Origin: Siphonodentalium dalli
Taxonomy: Eukaryota; Mollusca; Scaphopoda; Gadilida; Siphonodentaliidae
Direction: 5' to 3'
Length of the DNA: 64,000 nucleotides
Assembly (NCBI GenBank): GCA_032622095.1
Contig: CP136061.1
Location: forward strand, 128,478,754-128,542,753
Shown here: positions 10,711 through 23,648 of the stretch, in pieces
Layout: each line of letters opens with the position of its first letter
Position numbering within the stretch: position 1 is the first letter of the stretch
The notes under the pieces: model-generated
Seen by the model: only the letters and a program-made list of their open reading frames with translations
The model's database searches: none
What the model was told of the DNA's origin: nothing
Translations under genes and position numbers: made by a program

Positions 10711-12459
10711 GATTGCTCTCGCACCGTATGCACTAGCAATTTTTAATTCACGGGTGCTAAAATTTGCATTTGTCCTCCTTGTCAAAATGTTATGGTCACT
10801 GTAAGCACTGATTCAATATTTGAAGGTAAGTATATTTAGAACCTTTCCCATCTCAGTTATATTATGGCCATGTGTAACTGTAACTGGCTATACATGTACA
10901 TGTAGGTCTGTCCCACAGTGACATTTTGTTTGAGAAAAACCTGTTTGATTATATTAAGAGCTCAATTGCACCTGTCTATCAATTGTCAATAAACAAATAA
11001 AAGGTTGCCGACCATGTGTCCCGCGAAAAGGTGTCTTTTTAGAAAGGATAGCATTTTTTTAACTTTGTCAAAATTCATTGGACCGTGACCAAGTACAAAC
11101 TTGGCATTTGTCTTCTGAAATTTGAACCACATACCAAATATCAATAGATTCAGTTGAACAATCAGTTAACTTAAAGTAAAGTTATCATCCGGAAACCAAA
11201 ATAATCAGCAAATTTTAAGTTGACAAGGACCATAACTCTGGCGGACCGAACCCAATTTCAGACATGTACTAGTACATGTACATGTATGATGATTTTTACT
11301 TTTGCCATTTTTGAGACTAACCCTAATATTTTTTGGTTTTAGCAAGTTTTTTCTGACAATTTTTTGACACCAACTCCCTCCCCCTAGAAACACAAATTCA
11401 TGGCAGTGATTGCTTATGTAATGTGTCCATGCATTTTAAGTACTGAGTGCCCTAGACTTACATATACTGGGTATTTACCGTAGTAATTATACAACAAGAA
11501 ACAATCTATACTGACAGTCTAAATGCAGCTGATGTTAAAATTACCGGGTACATTATCTCTTAAGTTTTAAGGTCAGAACTAATGAAAATACAGAGGAAAT
11601 TATTTTTGAGCTTTGGAAAAAATTGCTTTTGGTCCTCTTGACCACCCACCCTCCCCTCATATGTGCCTGGAAAAAATGTTTGACACTTCCCTGGAATGGC
11701 AATATAATTTCAAGAATTATTTTCTGGATACTGGATATACCGTTATAATACAATAGAAATATAATGTTACTTACAACAAGTATATCATATTCAAGAAACC
11801 CCAGAACATATCTGAGATTATTGACAATCGCCATGGCGATCTGGAATCCACAACTTGGCCTGAAATAAACATCAAAATTATAGGATATCAGTTTTTGGCA
11901 TGTCAGAATCAAGGTCATCGGTAGCAACCTACATGTACGAAAGGTGGCAAAAATTTACAAAAATTGCACGATTTAAGCCAGAGGTAAACATTCATGCAGA
12001 AACGACGAAATTGTGCCACTCAACAACTGATTCAACTGGCATTTTCAAACAAGTTTTAAGGCCTCACATTACAATATCAGAATTTATATTTTGCTCTCAG
12101 GACAATATTTCTCTTGATATGGCCAAAAAAAAAGACCTGGGTTTCTGGTGACCCACCTGCCCTTATTCCGGAGCCCCCGACCATTTTCATTTTATTGGTT
12201 TTGCAAAATTAGTGTTTTTTTCCATGTAAACTGATTCATTTCCATGTAAAACTGACACATCACATGTGGTATTAAAACTGGAAATTATATCACTTCAATT
12301 AGGTCACAGTCGAATCAAACTTCCAGTCGTGTCAGGGTGTTAAAAACGTTCCCTGGTGATGTTTTAAACGGAGAAGACAGATGAACACTCCGTATATGAC
12401 TAGTAATTTTAAGCGCTATATTGTTCTTACACTCTGCGGTAATTATACTGGTAGGCAGA

Positions 12460-12770
12460 ATTGTTATTAACTTCTTACACCAATCATAAATATAGCGAGA
12501 ATAGTATGTTATTGCCAAGATCATATGCTTTGTTATGTAAACAAAAGCCAAAAATGTTAAGAGAACCTACCGGTAGCTTCTGTTTACATAACAAAGCGTA
12601 CAAACTTGACAATAACATACTATTTATGCGATATTTATGGTTGGCATAAGAACAAAATATGTCTTTATTTTAATATTCTTTCTGGTTATGGCAGCTTTAA
12701 TTCATGTAACTATTTTAACAGCATACCCACCGTGAAGTCTGGGTGGTATTCATATTTATTTGGAGCAAAG
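12460..12770 (+). repeat. member of a dispersed family shared with 45640-46240 and 63440-63955
   Basis: Segments GACAATAACATACT, TTATGC.ATATTT and AACAGCATACCCACC occur in the same order as at 46020-46140. Inverted arms around 'TTTGTTATGTAAACA' and 'TGTTTACATAACAAA' (12530-12600) make this copy a local foldback. There is no coding capacity. Confidence 0.6.
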
Positions 12771-13734
12771 TTGAAAATAAATATAAAATAAAATGAAAAG
12801 CCACCCCCACCCATTTTTTTCTTACATGTCACCAGAAACACAGTTATATTTTTTTGGCCTATTTCAGGCTTTTCTTGCCACTCTATATTAGAAATACTTG
12901 TACATGTACCGGTATATAAGCTTAAAATAATAATGTACTAGTACATGTACATATACTTGTGCAGCCCTGTGCACTCTTTGGCTAAAGGCAACAGGGGAAG
13001 ATACAGCCTCTCCCTCTGCTTTGGCATCCCTGGTCATAGTATTAATCTAGTATATTAGTATAAGCCAGATCCAAGGCCTTGTACATGTACCGGTAGCTGG
13101 CAAATTTGGAAAAATAATCTCCTTTTTTTCAGAAAACTTGTTATTCTCAATGAACACCTCAAATTGTTAAAAGAGGTGTATTTTGGAGTGTAAATTACTG
13201 CCATTGCCCTTAAAACTTATTTTTATTCTGTTTTCTTATATTTGTTTTAGAGGTGCCACGATTATTGATTTTGATAATTGATAATCGCTTGTCAATAATC
13301 GACTATAATCGATTAATCATACCTAATATTAATCAGTGGAAGTATTCCGCAATATGGCTTATTGAACGGGTGCTGGTTAACTGCTGTCGCTGGTTGTTTC
13401 AGGCATCGGCTGATGTAATTGTTACGTTAATAAACCACTGGTAATGTCTAATGAGCACGATGTATCCAATACCAGCACAATGGACCTATCCGTAGGTACT
13501 GCCCAAATTTCAATTATAGCCAATGAGCCGATCGCTTAATCGCCGAAGCGACAAGTGCCTGCCTAGTGATATGAAAGACACCACAAGCGGCTCCTTAACA
13601 ACCATTGTAAGCCGTAGGAAATTTACGAACACGAGAGCAAAATATGTGTTAAAAGGCTACAATGGTGTTGAAATGTACATGGGGAACATGTCCGGTTGAC
13701 GAACGATATTTATACACATGTTTTAGTTCGGTTT

Positions 13735-14783
13735 CCTAAATAAAACAAGACAGTCAATGACTGTGGGGTCGCTCACCAGACTGCCAAGACTGATAAGACT
13801 GGGACTCTGGAGACCACAACTTTTCATAATCACTTTAAAAGAAGTAGATCTAAACAGGATATGTGGCCAAATTACCAACCCCAAAAGTTGGAAATTTCCA
13901 ATCTCACAAGCACCTTTTTTATAAAATAGACCTGATGGTCCTTGTGAAGGAAGCATATTAAGAGGGAAACTGTCCTTCGCTTGGCCCCTATTTTTCCAGG
14001 TTACCCCATTAAAAATATCTGTATTGCAGTCAAACAAGAACATTCCATGCTAAATAAGCCAACTAGTTCTTGGCTCTTCCAAACATATGTTAAGAATTAC
14101 TATGTTGTGAAATAGTTATGTCTCTGGCAATGCCCTTATTCGACTTTGTGATGCCATTTTCACAAATCTGTCACCGAAGGTAATTTCATACCAAATATAA
14201 GCAAAATAGGCCATTTCATTCTTGCATAGAAGACGTATCATGAATTACTATGGAGAGAGAGTAATGTAGTTGGCCTTGCACCTACTTGACCTGGTGACCC
14301 TGATTAAACAAATCTGAATCACACATCACCAAAGGAGCCTCAATATTAAATGTGAACTAAATAGAGATGGTGGTTCTTTCAAAGAACACTTTTCAAGTTT
14401 TCCAAATATGTTCTGATGAAGTGGTGGGTGTGGGAGAGTTAAATGTCCTGTTGAAAGATTTGAACAATACATATGATAGATTGATGTTGTAATTGGGAAT
14501 TAATGACCTCTAGCAGATCTCCAGGAAATGTTTATAAAAATGTCAGATTTAACTTGCAATTTTTAATATTTTTTGGAGTTATGTCCCTGGCCCTGACCAC
14601 ATTTGACCCAGCGACCTCATTTGAACAAATCTGAATGTGAGTCACCTAGGCAATATCCACACCAAATAAGAACCCATACGGTCTTATGGTTCCAGAGGAG
14701 AAGTTTAAAGAATTATTGACGGACGGACGGACGAGGAGTGATGACTATAGCTCCACTGGAGACTTCATCTCAGGTGAGCCAAA
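13735..14783. repeat. dispersed repeat ending in GACGGACGGACG and CTCAGGTGAGC
   Basis: Loosely repeated units of about 160-180 bases carry 'GAGTTATGTCCCTGGCC', 'TGACC...AACAAATCTGAAT' and 'ACCAAATA'. The right end, GACGGACGGACGGACG...GGAGTGATGACTATAGCTCCACTGGAGACTT..., matches the end of the repeat at 16050-16600 nearly base for base, defining a common border at CTCAGGTGAGC (14772-14782). Confidence 0.7.
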
Positions 14784-15094
14784 AACTACTGAAATTATAG
14801 AATGACTCACCCCCTTTGGATCCCAGAATGCAACAGAATTCAATTTTTTTTAATGGAAGGGGAAGAACTCCATCTTTAATATATAGAGTTATTCCCCCTG
14901 CATTGAAAATAATATTGCTTTTTACTGCAATCTAGATGACAAAACTCTTTGGCAACTCAATAAAAACAACATGCCCACAGTTTAGTATACTGGATAAGTT
15001 GATAATACAATGTTTTCGAGCTTTCTCTTTCAAATGGTATATAATATGGCATATATTTTATATAATGTAATCTGGGGGTTAAAAAATTAAGTAG

Positions 15095-15645
15095 TTTACT
15101 ATTTTATATTCATTTTAGTCTAAATAATTAATTTTGAGAAAACAAATTACATCTCATTGAACAAATCTGCTAATTCCACCCCCTCTACCCATGGGGACAT
15201 CCCTGCAAGAATAGGACATCTGTGATTTATTTGGATGCTTGTCTACATTTGCCTAACAATATTTCCTTAACCTTGAAAGCCAGTGCATTCTCGTAGGTGA
15301 GGCTAGCTATGGGACACTCACATATATAAGACAATGCACTGGCATGATACTAGTACCTTGTTATAAAATAATAAATATTGGACAAATATTAAAACTAGGA
15401 GCTCATTTCTCTTGATCAATGGTCTATTATTTTATATTCATTTTATTTTAGTATATGTAATTGGTTTTGGAAAAAAAATTACATCTCAATGAACAAATCT
15501 GAGAAATTTGCCCCCTCCCCAAACATATGTGGGGACATCCCTGCGATAATAGGACATGGGTGATTTATTTGGATGTCTGACTATAATGGCCTAACAATAT
15601 TTCCTTGATCTTGAACCCCAGTGTATTCTCTTATATATAGGAGAA
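15095..15645. repeat. direct duplication with palindromic CCAGTGTATTCTC ends
   Basis: A stretch of about 210 bases at 15095-15305 recurs at 15420-15645 ('ATGGGGACATCCCTGC' / 'GTGGGGACATCCCTGC', 'CCTAACAATATTTCCTT'). The second copy ends in a perfect 13-base inverted pair CCAGTGTATTCTC...GAGAATACACTGG (about 15619-15653). A related CAGTGCATTCTC appears at 25857. Confidence 0.65.
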
Positions 15646-16049
15646 TACACTGGTGCAGGGTCTTTATTGCTGTACCAGCATAGCTCTGGTAATGAAATGG
15701 TTAATACTAATACTAATAATAAATGTGTAAACTGTCAAACAGTTAGAGTTGTATTTGAGATTGCTGTAAACACATAGGATTAAATTTCATTCACACACCT
15801 CTTTCTCTCTTAGCCTGATAAATGTGGATATTGAGATAAAAGTTAATTACATTATAATGACTGGACACACAGCTGTGAGAAGTAAGGCTGGTCAGTTCCT
15901 GGCATGTCATATAACTAAAGTGTAAGGCTTTTAATGGGGTGAACCTTGCAGGGATCTGGTGTGGGGTGGCAGGGACATGCAGTGGTGGTGGAGGTGGGGG
16001 TAAGGGGGTTGGGGGGGGGGGGCGGCAAGGATTTAAAACAAGGATTTAA

Positions 16050-16600
16050 ATTAAAAAAAAATTTGAAGAGTTATGTCCCTGGGCCCTGGCTCTGCCCCTA
16101 TTTGACCCAATGGCCTCATTTGAACAAATCTGAACCCCAGTCACACAAGGACTCTCCATACCAAATATAAGCTAAATCGGTCAAATGGTTCAAAAGAAGA
16201 AGTCATTCTAAGAATTACTATGGAGGAATAGAGTTATGGCCCTGGTTTCTCAACTAATCAACCTGGTGACCTCATTTTAACAAATCTGAATGTGAGTCAA
16301 CTAGGGAACATCCACACCAAATATGAATCCATACGGCCTTATAGTTCAGTAAAAGAAGTCGTTCTAAGAATTACTATGGAGGAATAGAGTTATGGCCCTG
16401 CTTTCACAACTATTTCACCCAGTGACCTCATTTGAACAAATCTGAATGTGATTCACCTAGGGAACATCCACACCAAATATGAACACGTTACGTCTTACGG
16501 TTCGGGACGAGAAGATGATTCTTGACGGACGGACGGACAGACGGACGGATGAGGAGTGATGACTATAGCTCCACCGGAGACTTCATCTCAGGTGAGCTAA
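16050..16600. repeat. second copy of the GACGGACGG / CTCAGGTGAGC repeat
   Basis: Tandem units of about 158 bases share 'AAGAATTACTATGGAGGAAT' (16208 and 16366). The right end from the GACGGACGGACGG tract to CTCAGGTGAGC is the same as at 14700-14783. Just upstream is a G-rich run (16005-16023). Confidence 0.7.
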
Positions 16601-17638
16601 AAAGTAACTAAGACATCTGTTTACGCTGGATTAAACAATGCCAACGACCACACTCGGATCCTAATGTTATTTAAATTCCAATATTAATATAACACATTTC
16701 AAACTAAAACGTGGAAATAGTAGTCCCGATCGATGATGCGTTATGAATATTAATTGTGCCGCGAGTATTTGTTTTTTTTGTTTTATGTGAAGTGTTTTTT
16801 GTTATAAATGTATACATGTGTTGCTGTTATAACACCGTGGTAATATTGAGTTCAAATGTCTGCTATTCACACTAACCTGTAGGATCTCCTGCGAACGTTT
16901 TACTGAATCCATTTGAGAATCTAAAGCTTCCTCCATATTAATGCGACAATGTACGTGTAAATGAGAATCAACAGATGTTTTCCAAGAGAATTACACGAAA
17001 TTTCACACATTGCACGTGCTTCGCGGTGTATACACGCAACCGTCACCGAACGAGTTCACTTTATGCCATTGTTGCCACATGGCAACATGTAACTGACTCC
17101 ATGATAGTCGGCGTTTTCTTTAATGTACTTTAGTGATGGCAAAATAGGATGTGGAATTTTAAAAGACCATTATTTGATAATCCTTTGCATCCGGTCTGGT
17201 GTCACCGGGGCTCATGCAGGACGCTCGATGTATGGGAAACTGATATCGTTATATTTATTCGACAAAAGAGGGATTATAGATTAATTACCACATGTACACC
17301 TCCGTTTGGTTTATTTCATCAAGCTTCGATATTAAATTTGCTAATTGATATTGAAATTATATAATGGCTTCATTTACACAGTTTGATTCAACGTAAACAT
17401 CAATCTTTGTTGGTTATCGGAAATGGACTAACAATCACAATGGTTTTTTGTTTAAATCTGGTTCTATTTTTGTTTATATCTAACGGTATGTAGCGAGATT
17501 GAGATGGCTTGTGGTGCTTAGTAACAGTAACCATGTAGCCTATTGGTGGGCGGTACGTACGGATAGGTCCATTATGGGCGATGTCATGGTTATAATATTT
17601 GGGAGTTCATTAGAATGAATGAAGCGATTAATTTCAGT

Positions 17639-18628
17639 GTTATGACAGGGTTTCCGCCAGGCCGGCTGCAGGTCCGTCCCACGGACCCATTCCCCCCGTC
17701 GGCTGTTGCATGAAATCCCGCTCATACACAAATAAATGACGTTATTAAAAACTTTTTCAGTCTTGTCTGTGTCACCAGGCTATATATCTACACTTATTTT
17801 CATTAATATTGACAAAATGAAATCAACACAGTCCATCTCCCGAAAAAAACAATAAGAAAGAGCGTGTCAAATAGCGATATTAGATACAGCGTAATACATG
17901 TCGCGGTAACATCAAAGAATGCCGGACTGTTGAGTGCGGATATATTTTTGTGCAAGGGATTCCATGAATGAAACTACTCACGCTTGAAGACCCCGTGCTA
18001 TCGTATGATTACATAATTGGATCAAAGAACACCCAATTGCTGAGTCGGGGATATTTTTATGCACAGGATTTTCGTGGATGAAACTACTCAATGTTGATCA
18101 TTTATCTTATTGCTGTATTATCATTTGTTTTGAGTTCGAAGTACCGGTAAGTGAAGTTCCTGAAAAATACATGTGATTCTCTACGTGTGTTGATTATTAT
18201 GCGTATACATATTGCCATGCATAATTAACAAAATCCCAAAGTGATTTATTTCACAATAATACGGAACCTGTCCCAAATCAGTCTTTATAGCAGGAATTCA
18301 TGGTGAGAACCCCATTCATCATTATTGTAAGTTATAAATTTGTAAACACTGTATTAAACTCGTAGCTCGTTTATTTATATAGTCTTCAATCAGACGGCAG
18401 TCTTACGTACGTAATTAAATGACTAACTATTTGGATACCATCAACAGAATTAATGCACCCACGGAAATGAAAGACTTGCATAATATACGTAGCTTTGGAT
18501 TGCTTTGTGGGACACTCAGGTGCAAGGAAATGGCTTCTTTTCAGTGTCAAATAAAAAAAAAATCTCGCGTTATGTGTTTCCCCAATACGGACCCATTAAT
18601 CCCCCCCTGGCGGAAACCCTGGTTATGA
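17639..18628. mobile_element. nested hAT-like element, 976 bp
   Basis: The left end CAGGGTTTCCGCCAGG (17646) and right end CCTGGCGGAAACCCTG (ending 18621) are 16-bp perfect inverted repeats. GTTATGA flanks both sides (17639-17645 and 18622-18628), seven of the eight duplicated bases expected for hAT. The palindrome around GGTCCGTCCCACGGACC lies just inside the left end. There is no transposase, so it is non-autonomous. It lies inside the 13248-21030 insertion and therefore inserted later. A fragment of the same family is at 754-1125. Confidence 0.8.
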
Positions 18629-18719
18629 ATAACCAAACATACAAACAATATAAAAGTAGGAATGCACGATGGACTCAGGATGGTTTCTATATCATCAAAG
18701 ATGCTATGTCAAGTTTATT

Positions 18720-19345
18720 GGCAGTCGAAAAAAACTTCCAAAAATTTGGACAAACCTGGTGTTCGAACTTGTCCGAGATATTGTTGCAAGAGACTCATAT
18801 ATCAAATATGGTTTGAATCAGTTAATATTTTATTGAGTTATCGCGCTAACAGTGAAAAAAATGCTAAAAATAGACAAACTAAGGCACATAACTCCGGGGA
18901 AAAAATTCGGACAAACCTGGTTTTCAAACTCGTCCCGAGATATTATTGCAAGAGACTTATATACCAAATATGGTTTGAATCAGTTAATATTTAATTGAGT
19001 TATCGCGCTAGCGGTGAAAAAAATGCTAAAAATAGACAAACTAAGGCCCATAACTCCGGGGAAAATATTCGGACAAACCTGGTTTTCGAACTCGTCCGAG
19101 ATATTGTTGCAAGAGACTCATATATCAAATATGGTTGTAATCAGTGAATATTTTATTGAGTTATCGCGCTAACAGGTGATAAAATTGCAAAAAAGTCATC
19201 AAAGATGGATAACTCTTGTCAAAAAATTCGGACGTGACCCAAATTCTACAGGCAGTAAATAGTCATTGGGAGCAACTCACATAACAAAATTGTTTTGAAT
19301 CCGTTCACAAATGTCAAAGTTATTTATTTTACGTAGTTTTTTTTC
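18720..19345. repeat. tandem repeat of about 160 bp
   Basis: Units marked by CATAACTCCGGGG (18887, 19049), 'ATTGTTGCAAGAGACTCATAT' (18780, 19105 and a variant at 18942) and TTATCGCGCTA recur three to four times with a period of about 161. The unit is related to the one at 4185-4705 ('TTATCGCGCTAAC', 'CATAACTC'). Confidence 0.75.
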
Positions 19346-21030
19346 TGTTGTATTTGAACATTTGTTACACATGCAGGCTTCACGATTATTAACTTCAACT
19401 GATAAGCGCCGACTGCTACGTATGCGCGCAACAGTTTGTCTCAAATAAATTGTTATAAAAACACAGGTTTATGGCCGCGGACATAAGCCGATTAAATGTG
19501 ATGTAATTTATCCATGAACTTGACAAATGGAGATTCTATCACCATTCGACACGAAAATGGGACCTTTAAACAGACAAGTTTCATTTTCGTCGAACACGAA
19601 AAAACAAATTTATTGACGGCAGCTTCAGCAGTCTGAGCCTGAGGGTTAATTAATCCCAAATGCACGGAATTCCTTTACGATATTCCGATAGTACTGTGTT
19701 TACTCTATATTCTCTGAAAATTTGGTGTAAAAATTCCCAATAGAACGACTTTTATCAGGCGTTTACTAAAACCGCAAAATATTGAGAAATTAGTGCAATT
19801 TTCTGAATTTTCGCATTATTTCATCGCATAAAATAAATTAAAATACGACAAGCAACTGGAAATGTTTTTGAACATTCTAGAAGGGGTACATGTCCCTGAT
19901 ATATGTTTAAAATTTATCGCGTAAACTATGACAGATACCAAAGTTATAATTAGTTTTATAGACCCACCCTAAATCCCCCATAGTAAATGCATGCGGCCGT
20001 AAAGCACGTGGCTTTGTTTGGATACTTTCTGGCCCACAATGCAACAGTCAAAATGGTTATCAGTAAAATGGTCTATTGTTCGCCTGAGTTTCCTCTCGGT
20101 ATTCAGTAAGAATTATCCGTTTGTTTTCGTCAATAACTTTCTCCCGAAGAAATTGAAAAGAATGCGTATTAGGGCATGGTATAACTGTCCATGGTACAAG
20201 GTGTTGAAGAGGTGCTCCCAGCTTCTTTCCAAACACGGCAACATTTATTAGTTACGAGCGTGGGCATTTTTCATACCGGAAACAACGAGGAGGTGCGCTC
20301 GATCTCGCAACCCGAAATCAGGTGTACTTATACCACCAAAGAGGCATAACTCTATATACTTACATTGCTTTCATCCTGCCAATCTCAACAGTGGAAATTG
20401 GGATAGCGCGGTAGGGTAGTAAGCTTATTATTAGCCGGCGATAAAAAGTGCCAATGCGCACAGTTTTTTAAGACGCGGCAGTCCTTGAGAAACGAAGTTG
20501 AATTTTTATGTGGCCCAATAATTAATTAATTGTTAATTCGCCGTCGATCATGCTATTGTAAAGTAAAATAAATCACACAACAAAAACAACAGCAAAGAAC
20601 ATTCACCGAGCAAGAACCCCGAATTTGAAAATTCCCCCGAAGATACCCGAATCGGGTTGGCAGGACTCGGGGGATCTTCAATAGTGGGGATCGGTGTCCT
20701 TGCCAAATGTTGCCCCCCACACGCAAATTTCAGGACTCAGAACAACTTAAGTATTTGATAATAGTGAGTTTCATTCACCAGTCACCACACAATAAGTGAC
20801 AGCCTGTACTAGTAACATCCATGTATACTTACATGTATGCAAACAAAGTATACTCGCAAACTTCCCATGGTCCAATTAGATTCAAGGGCGAGTGCATTCA
20901 GCTCATTGAACACGATGACAGTCGGCACATTTCACATCCGAATTAACAGATTAATCAACGATGGAAATGGTGATCAATTATCGGCTTTATCAATGGATCA
21001 TCGATTATATGATTAATCGGGGCACCCTTA
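19346..21030. other. right part of the hAT-like insertion, no gene seen
   Basis: No coding sequence is supported. A short imperfect palindrome around 'ACCCGAATCGGGTT' lies at 20646-20690. The last about 110 bases are ATTAATCG-rich subterminal sequence of the hAT-like element. Confidence 0.4.
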
Positions 21031-21038
21031 ATTTGTTT

Positions 21039-21633
21039 TAGTTTGTTATAATGATCAAGTAGTTGAATCAAAACCAACAAAAAAAATTTAAAAATTATTT
21101 TGTTATATTGAGCAAATTATTTTGTTTCAAATTTAAAAAAAACTAATTTATAAAATCCTGCCATGATACCCCGAGTCACCATAACAACATTAATGAAATC
21201 GTTCAGGGGTCTGGGACAAAAATCGCAGACAGACATATGATGAAACCATGCATGTGTTGGCCATATGGTTCTGACGTTTGCAGTGTTTCGCAGCAATGTT
21301 TTCTGGAAAATTGCCGCGATATTTGTAAGCCAAACTCTGAATGGCGTCGCTTCTAATTCTCAGCAAAAAATGGATGTGGGCGGTTTGCCACGATTTCTCT
21401 CTTTAAAAAAGACCTGTTGCGATGAGCGGAATGAGGATGCTTCATCTTGGGGGGTTCTGTTTATATTAATAGTACTACTACCAGTAACATTAGTCATTAC
21501 CAAAGCCGTACCAATTAATTTAATTAATGACAATAATGTATCGGAACCCCCATTTACAGGTTTTCCTGATCTGTTCGTAAGTTTTGTACATTCAACATTT
21601 GTATGTGTAGCAGAAGCTGTGATTCAGTCATTT
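21039..21633. other. intergenic stretch with one weak 124-codon frame
   Basis: A plus-strand frame (21265-21639) contains one hydrophobic segment (WGVLFILIVLLPVTLVI) but no recognisable family, and it ends at the edge of the palindrome at 21634. I do not call it a gene. Confidence 0.3.
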
Positions 21634-23004
21634 ATATAAGAAATGAACGGCGGTTTCAATGTGGTCATGGGATTTTGATCGCGAGAAAAATTCAGTGCAG
21701 TTTGCTGAATTTTTCTCGCGGTCAAAACCCATGACCACGTTGAATCCGCCGTTTATTATTTATATTTATATACTTACGCTCTTTAAAACACTTCTCCAAA
21801 TATGTCCGTTATTTCGTCAAAAAAACTTTTTCAAATATCTCCGTTATTTCGTTTATAAAAATAATTTCCTATTTCTATATTTCGCTCTATATTTCGCTGT
21901 ATTTTCCTATTTCGATTTTTCGTGCTATTTCGCTGTATTTTCATATTTCGTTGTATTTCATATTTCGATAATTCGCTATATTTGACATATTATGGGATAT
22001 GGGATTATATGATAACCAACATTCTGATAGTCAATCGAAAATCTCGTGCCACACGTGCTCGCGATTAGATGCCACTAGCCATCCAATCGTGAACCTCGAT
22101 TACATATTGTTTGCTATCAAATCCTTGGCGTATTGGCTGACTAAGTACTCAAGCAGTCGGTAATGCCGACAATCCACGGTGATTTCCGGGACCAATGTGT
22201 TCATAAACTTATGAACGACATTGAAAGTGACGTCACGTTACGTTCATAGGTTTTATATTTACATACCCCTAATATCTCTTCCGATTTCCCCATAGCGTTA
22301 CGGTAGACACGCCCCCTTATTCAATGCGTTCATAAACCTATGAACGTAACGTGACGTCACTTCCAATGTCGTTCATAGGTTTATGAACACATTGGTCCCG
22401 GAAATCACCGGGGATTGTCGGACATTACCGACTGCTTGAATATCTAGTCAGCCAATACGCCAAGGATTTGATAGCAAACAATATGTAATCGAGGTTCGAA
22501 AGATCACGATTGGATGGATAGTGGTATCTAATCGCGAGCACGGGTGGCACGAGATGTTCCATTGACTATCATAATGTTGGTTATCATATAATCCCATATC
22601 CCATAATATGTCACATATTGCGAATTATCGAAATATAAAATACAACGAAAAAGCGAAATATGAAAATACAGCGAAATAGTACGAAAAATCGAAATAGGAA
22701 AATACAACGAAATAGGGCGAAATATAGAAATAGGAAATTATTTTTATAAACGAAATAACGGAGATATTTGAAAAAGTGTTTTTGACGAAATACCGGACAT
22801 ATTTGGAGAAGTGTTTAAAGAGCGTACGTATATAAATATAAATAATAAACGGCGGATTCAACGTGGTCATGGGTTTTGACCGCGATAAAAAATCAGCAAA
22901 CTCCGCATGAACATGAACCCCGAACGGGGTTCATGCAGTTTGCTGAATTTTTCTCGCGGTCAAAATCCCATGACCACATTGAAACCGCCGTTCATTTCTT
23001 ATAT
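21634..23004. repeat. 1.37 kb near-palindrome with arms of about 620-670 bp
   Basis: The left arm (21634-22253) and right arm (22334-23004) are inverted copies. Both ends read TATA(T)AAGAAATGAACGGCGG going inward, and the inner ends read around 'GTGACGTCAC'. The spacer of 80 bases (22254-22333) recurs inverted just outside the right arm (23002-23081), so the right arm is itself bounded by an inverted pair. Each arm contains a smaller hairpin ('CATGACCAC...GTGGTCATG', 21660-21740 and 22862-22978) and an array of degenerate TATTTCG units. There are no genes. Confidence 0.85.
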
Positions 23005-23081
23005 GAACGCATTGAATAAGGGGGCGTGTCTACCATAACGTTATGGGGAAATAGGAAGAGATATCAGGTGTATGTAAATAT
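23002..23081. repeat. inverted copy of the palindrome spacer
   Basis: The sequence from 'ATGAACGCATTGAATAAGGG' to 'GTATGTAAATAT' is the reverse complement of 22254-22332 with few differences. It makes 22254-23081 look like an independent unit with about 80-bp terminal inverted repeats. Confidence 0.75.
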
Positions 23082-23648
23082 ATGATTTTGGTCCACAAAT
23101 TTGTTTAGTCATGGTTTTGGTTACATGTAATTGCCACAAAAGTTTCATCATTGATGACACGAAAATAGGCAATAAACGTCAGTCAGTCAGATAGATGTCA
23201 AATTTCCAATCAAATTAAAGAAAGGTAATACCAGTAGAAGTATGCATTTGATTTACAATATATCCGAAATATTTGTCTTTCAATAATAAGTAATTTTGTC
23301 TCACCGTCCGACACGTAAACCATGACTGATCAAAACAAGAACCTTTTAAAACTGTGATCGGAACCCGAAACGGCACTTTGACTATGAACCGGAAAAAATT
23401 ATTTTCCGGAATGATGGTCGCCGACGAACACATGCGTGATACATGGCATATGCTATTGTATCACATTCGGTACATGTCTCTTTCACAAAAATATGATTAC
23501 GTCAGTACGTATGGACAACCCAAAACACGTCCATCTATAAACTGAAAAATGTATGTAGGCCTACCTAGTACCTAACTACCTATATATACATTATGAGAAT
23601 GGAGTAAAGTTGTGACAAACACGTCCTTGTTAATTTTGTGGCTCCCTA
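23082..23648. other. intergenic stretch, nothing recognised
   Basis: No supportable gene or repeat was seen between the palindrome and the long-TIR element. Confidence 0.3.

Larger units (their letters stand above)
9811..13239. other. non-coding stretch with TACATGTA clusters and small foldbacks
   Basis: No coding sequence is supported. Runs of the self-complementary ACATGT unit occur at about 9967-9990, 10895-10905, 11270-11288, 12898-12910, 12940-12952 and 13080-13092. Entries below cover the foldback at 10455-10710 and the repeat at 12460-12770. Confidence 0.5.
13240..21038. mobile_element. hAT-like insertion of 7.8 kb with perfect 8-bp target duplication
   Basis: ATTTGTTT occurs directly before 13248 and directly after 21030. 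Between them the left end reads TAGAGGTGCCACGATTA and the right end, read inward, TAAGGGTGCCCCGATTA, a diverged terminal inverted repeat; both are followed by ATTAATCG-rich subterminal sequence. An 8-bp duplication and YAGgGGTGC..CGATTAATC ends are typical of hAT elements. No transposase reading frame is visible, and the interior is largely made of other repeats (13735-14783, 15095-15645, 16050-16600, 17646-18621, 18720-19345), so this is a non-autonomous or decayed copy that has been a landing site for others. Confidence 0.7.

Noticed and set aside
21265-21639. 124-codon frame with one hydrophobic segment
   Set aside because: No homology recognised, and it runs into the palindrome edge; not enough to call a gene.
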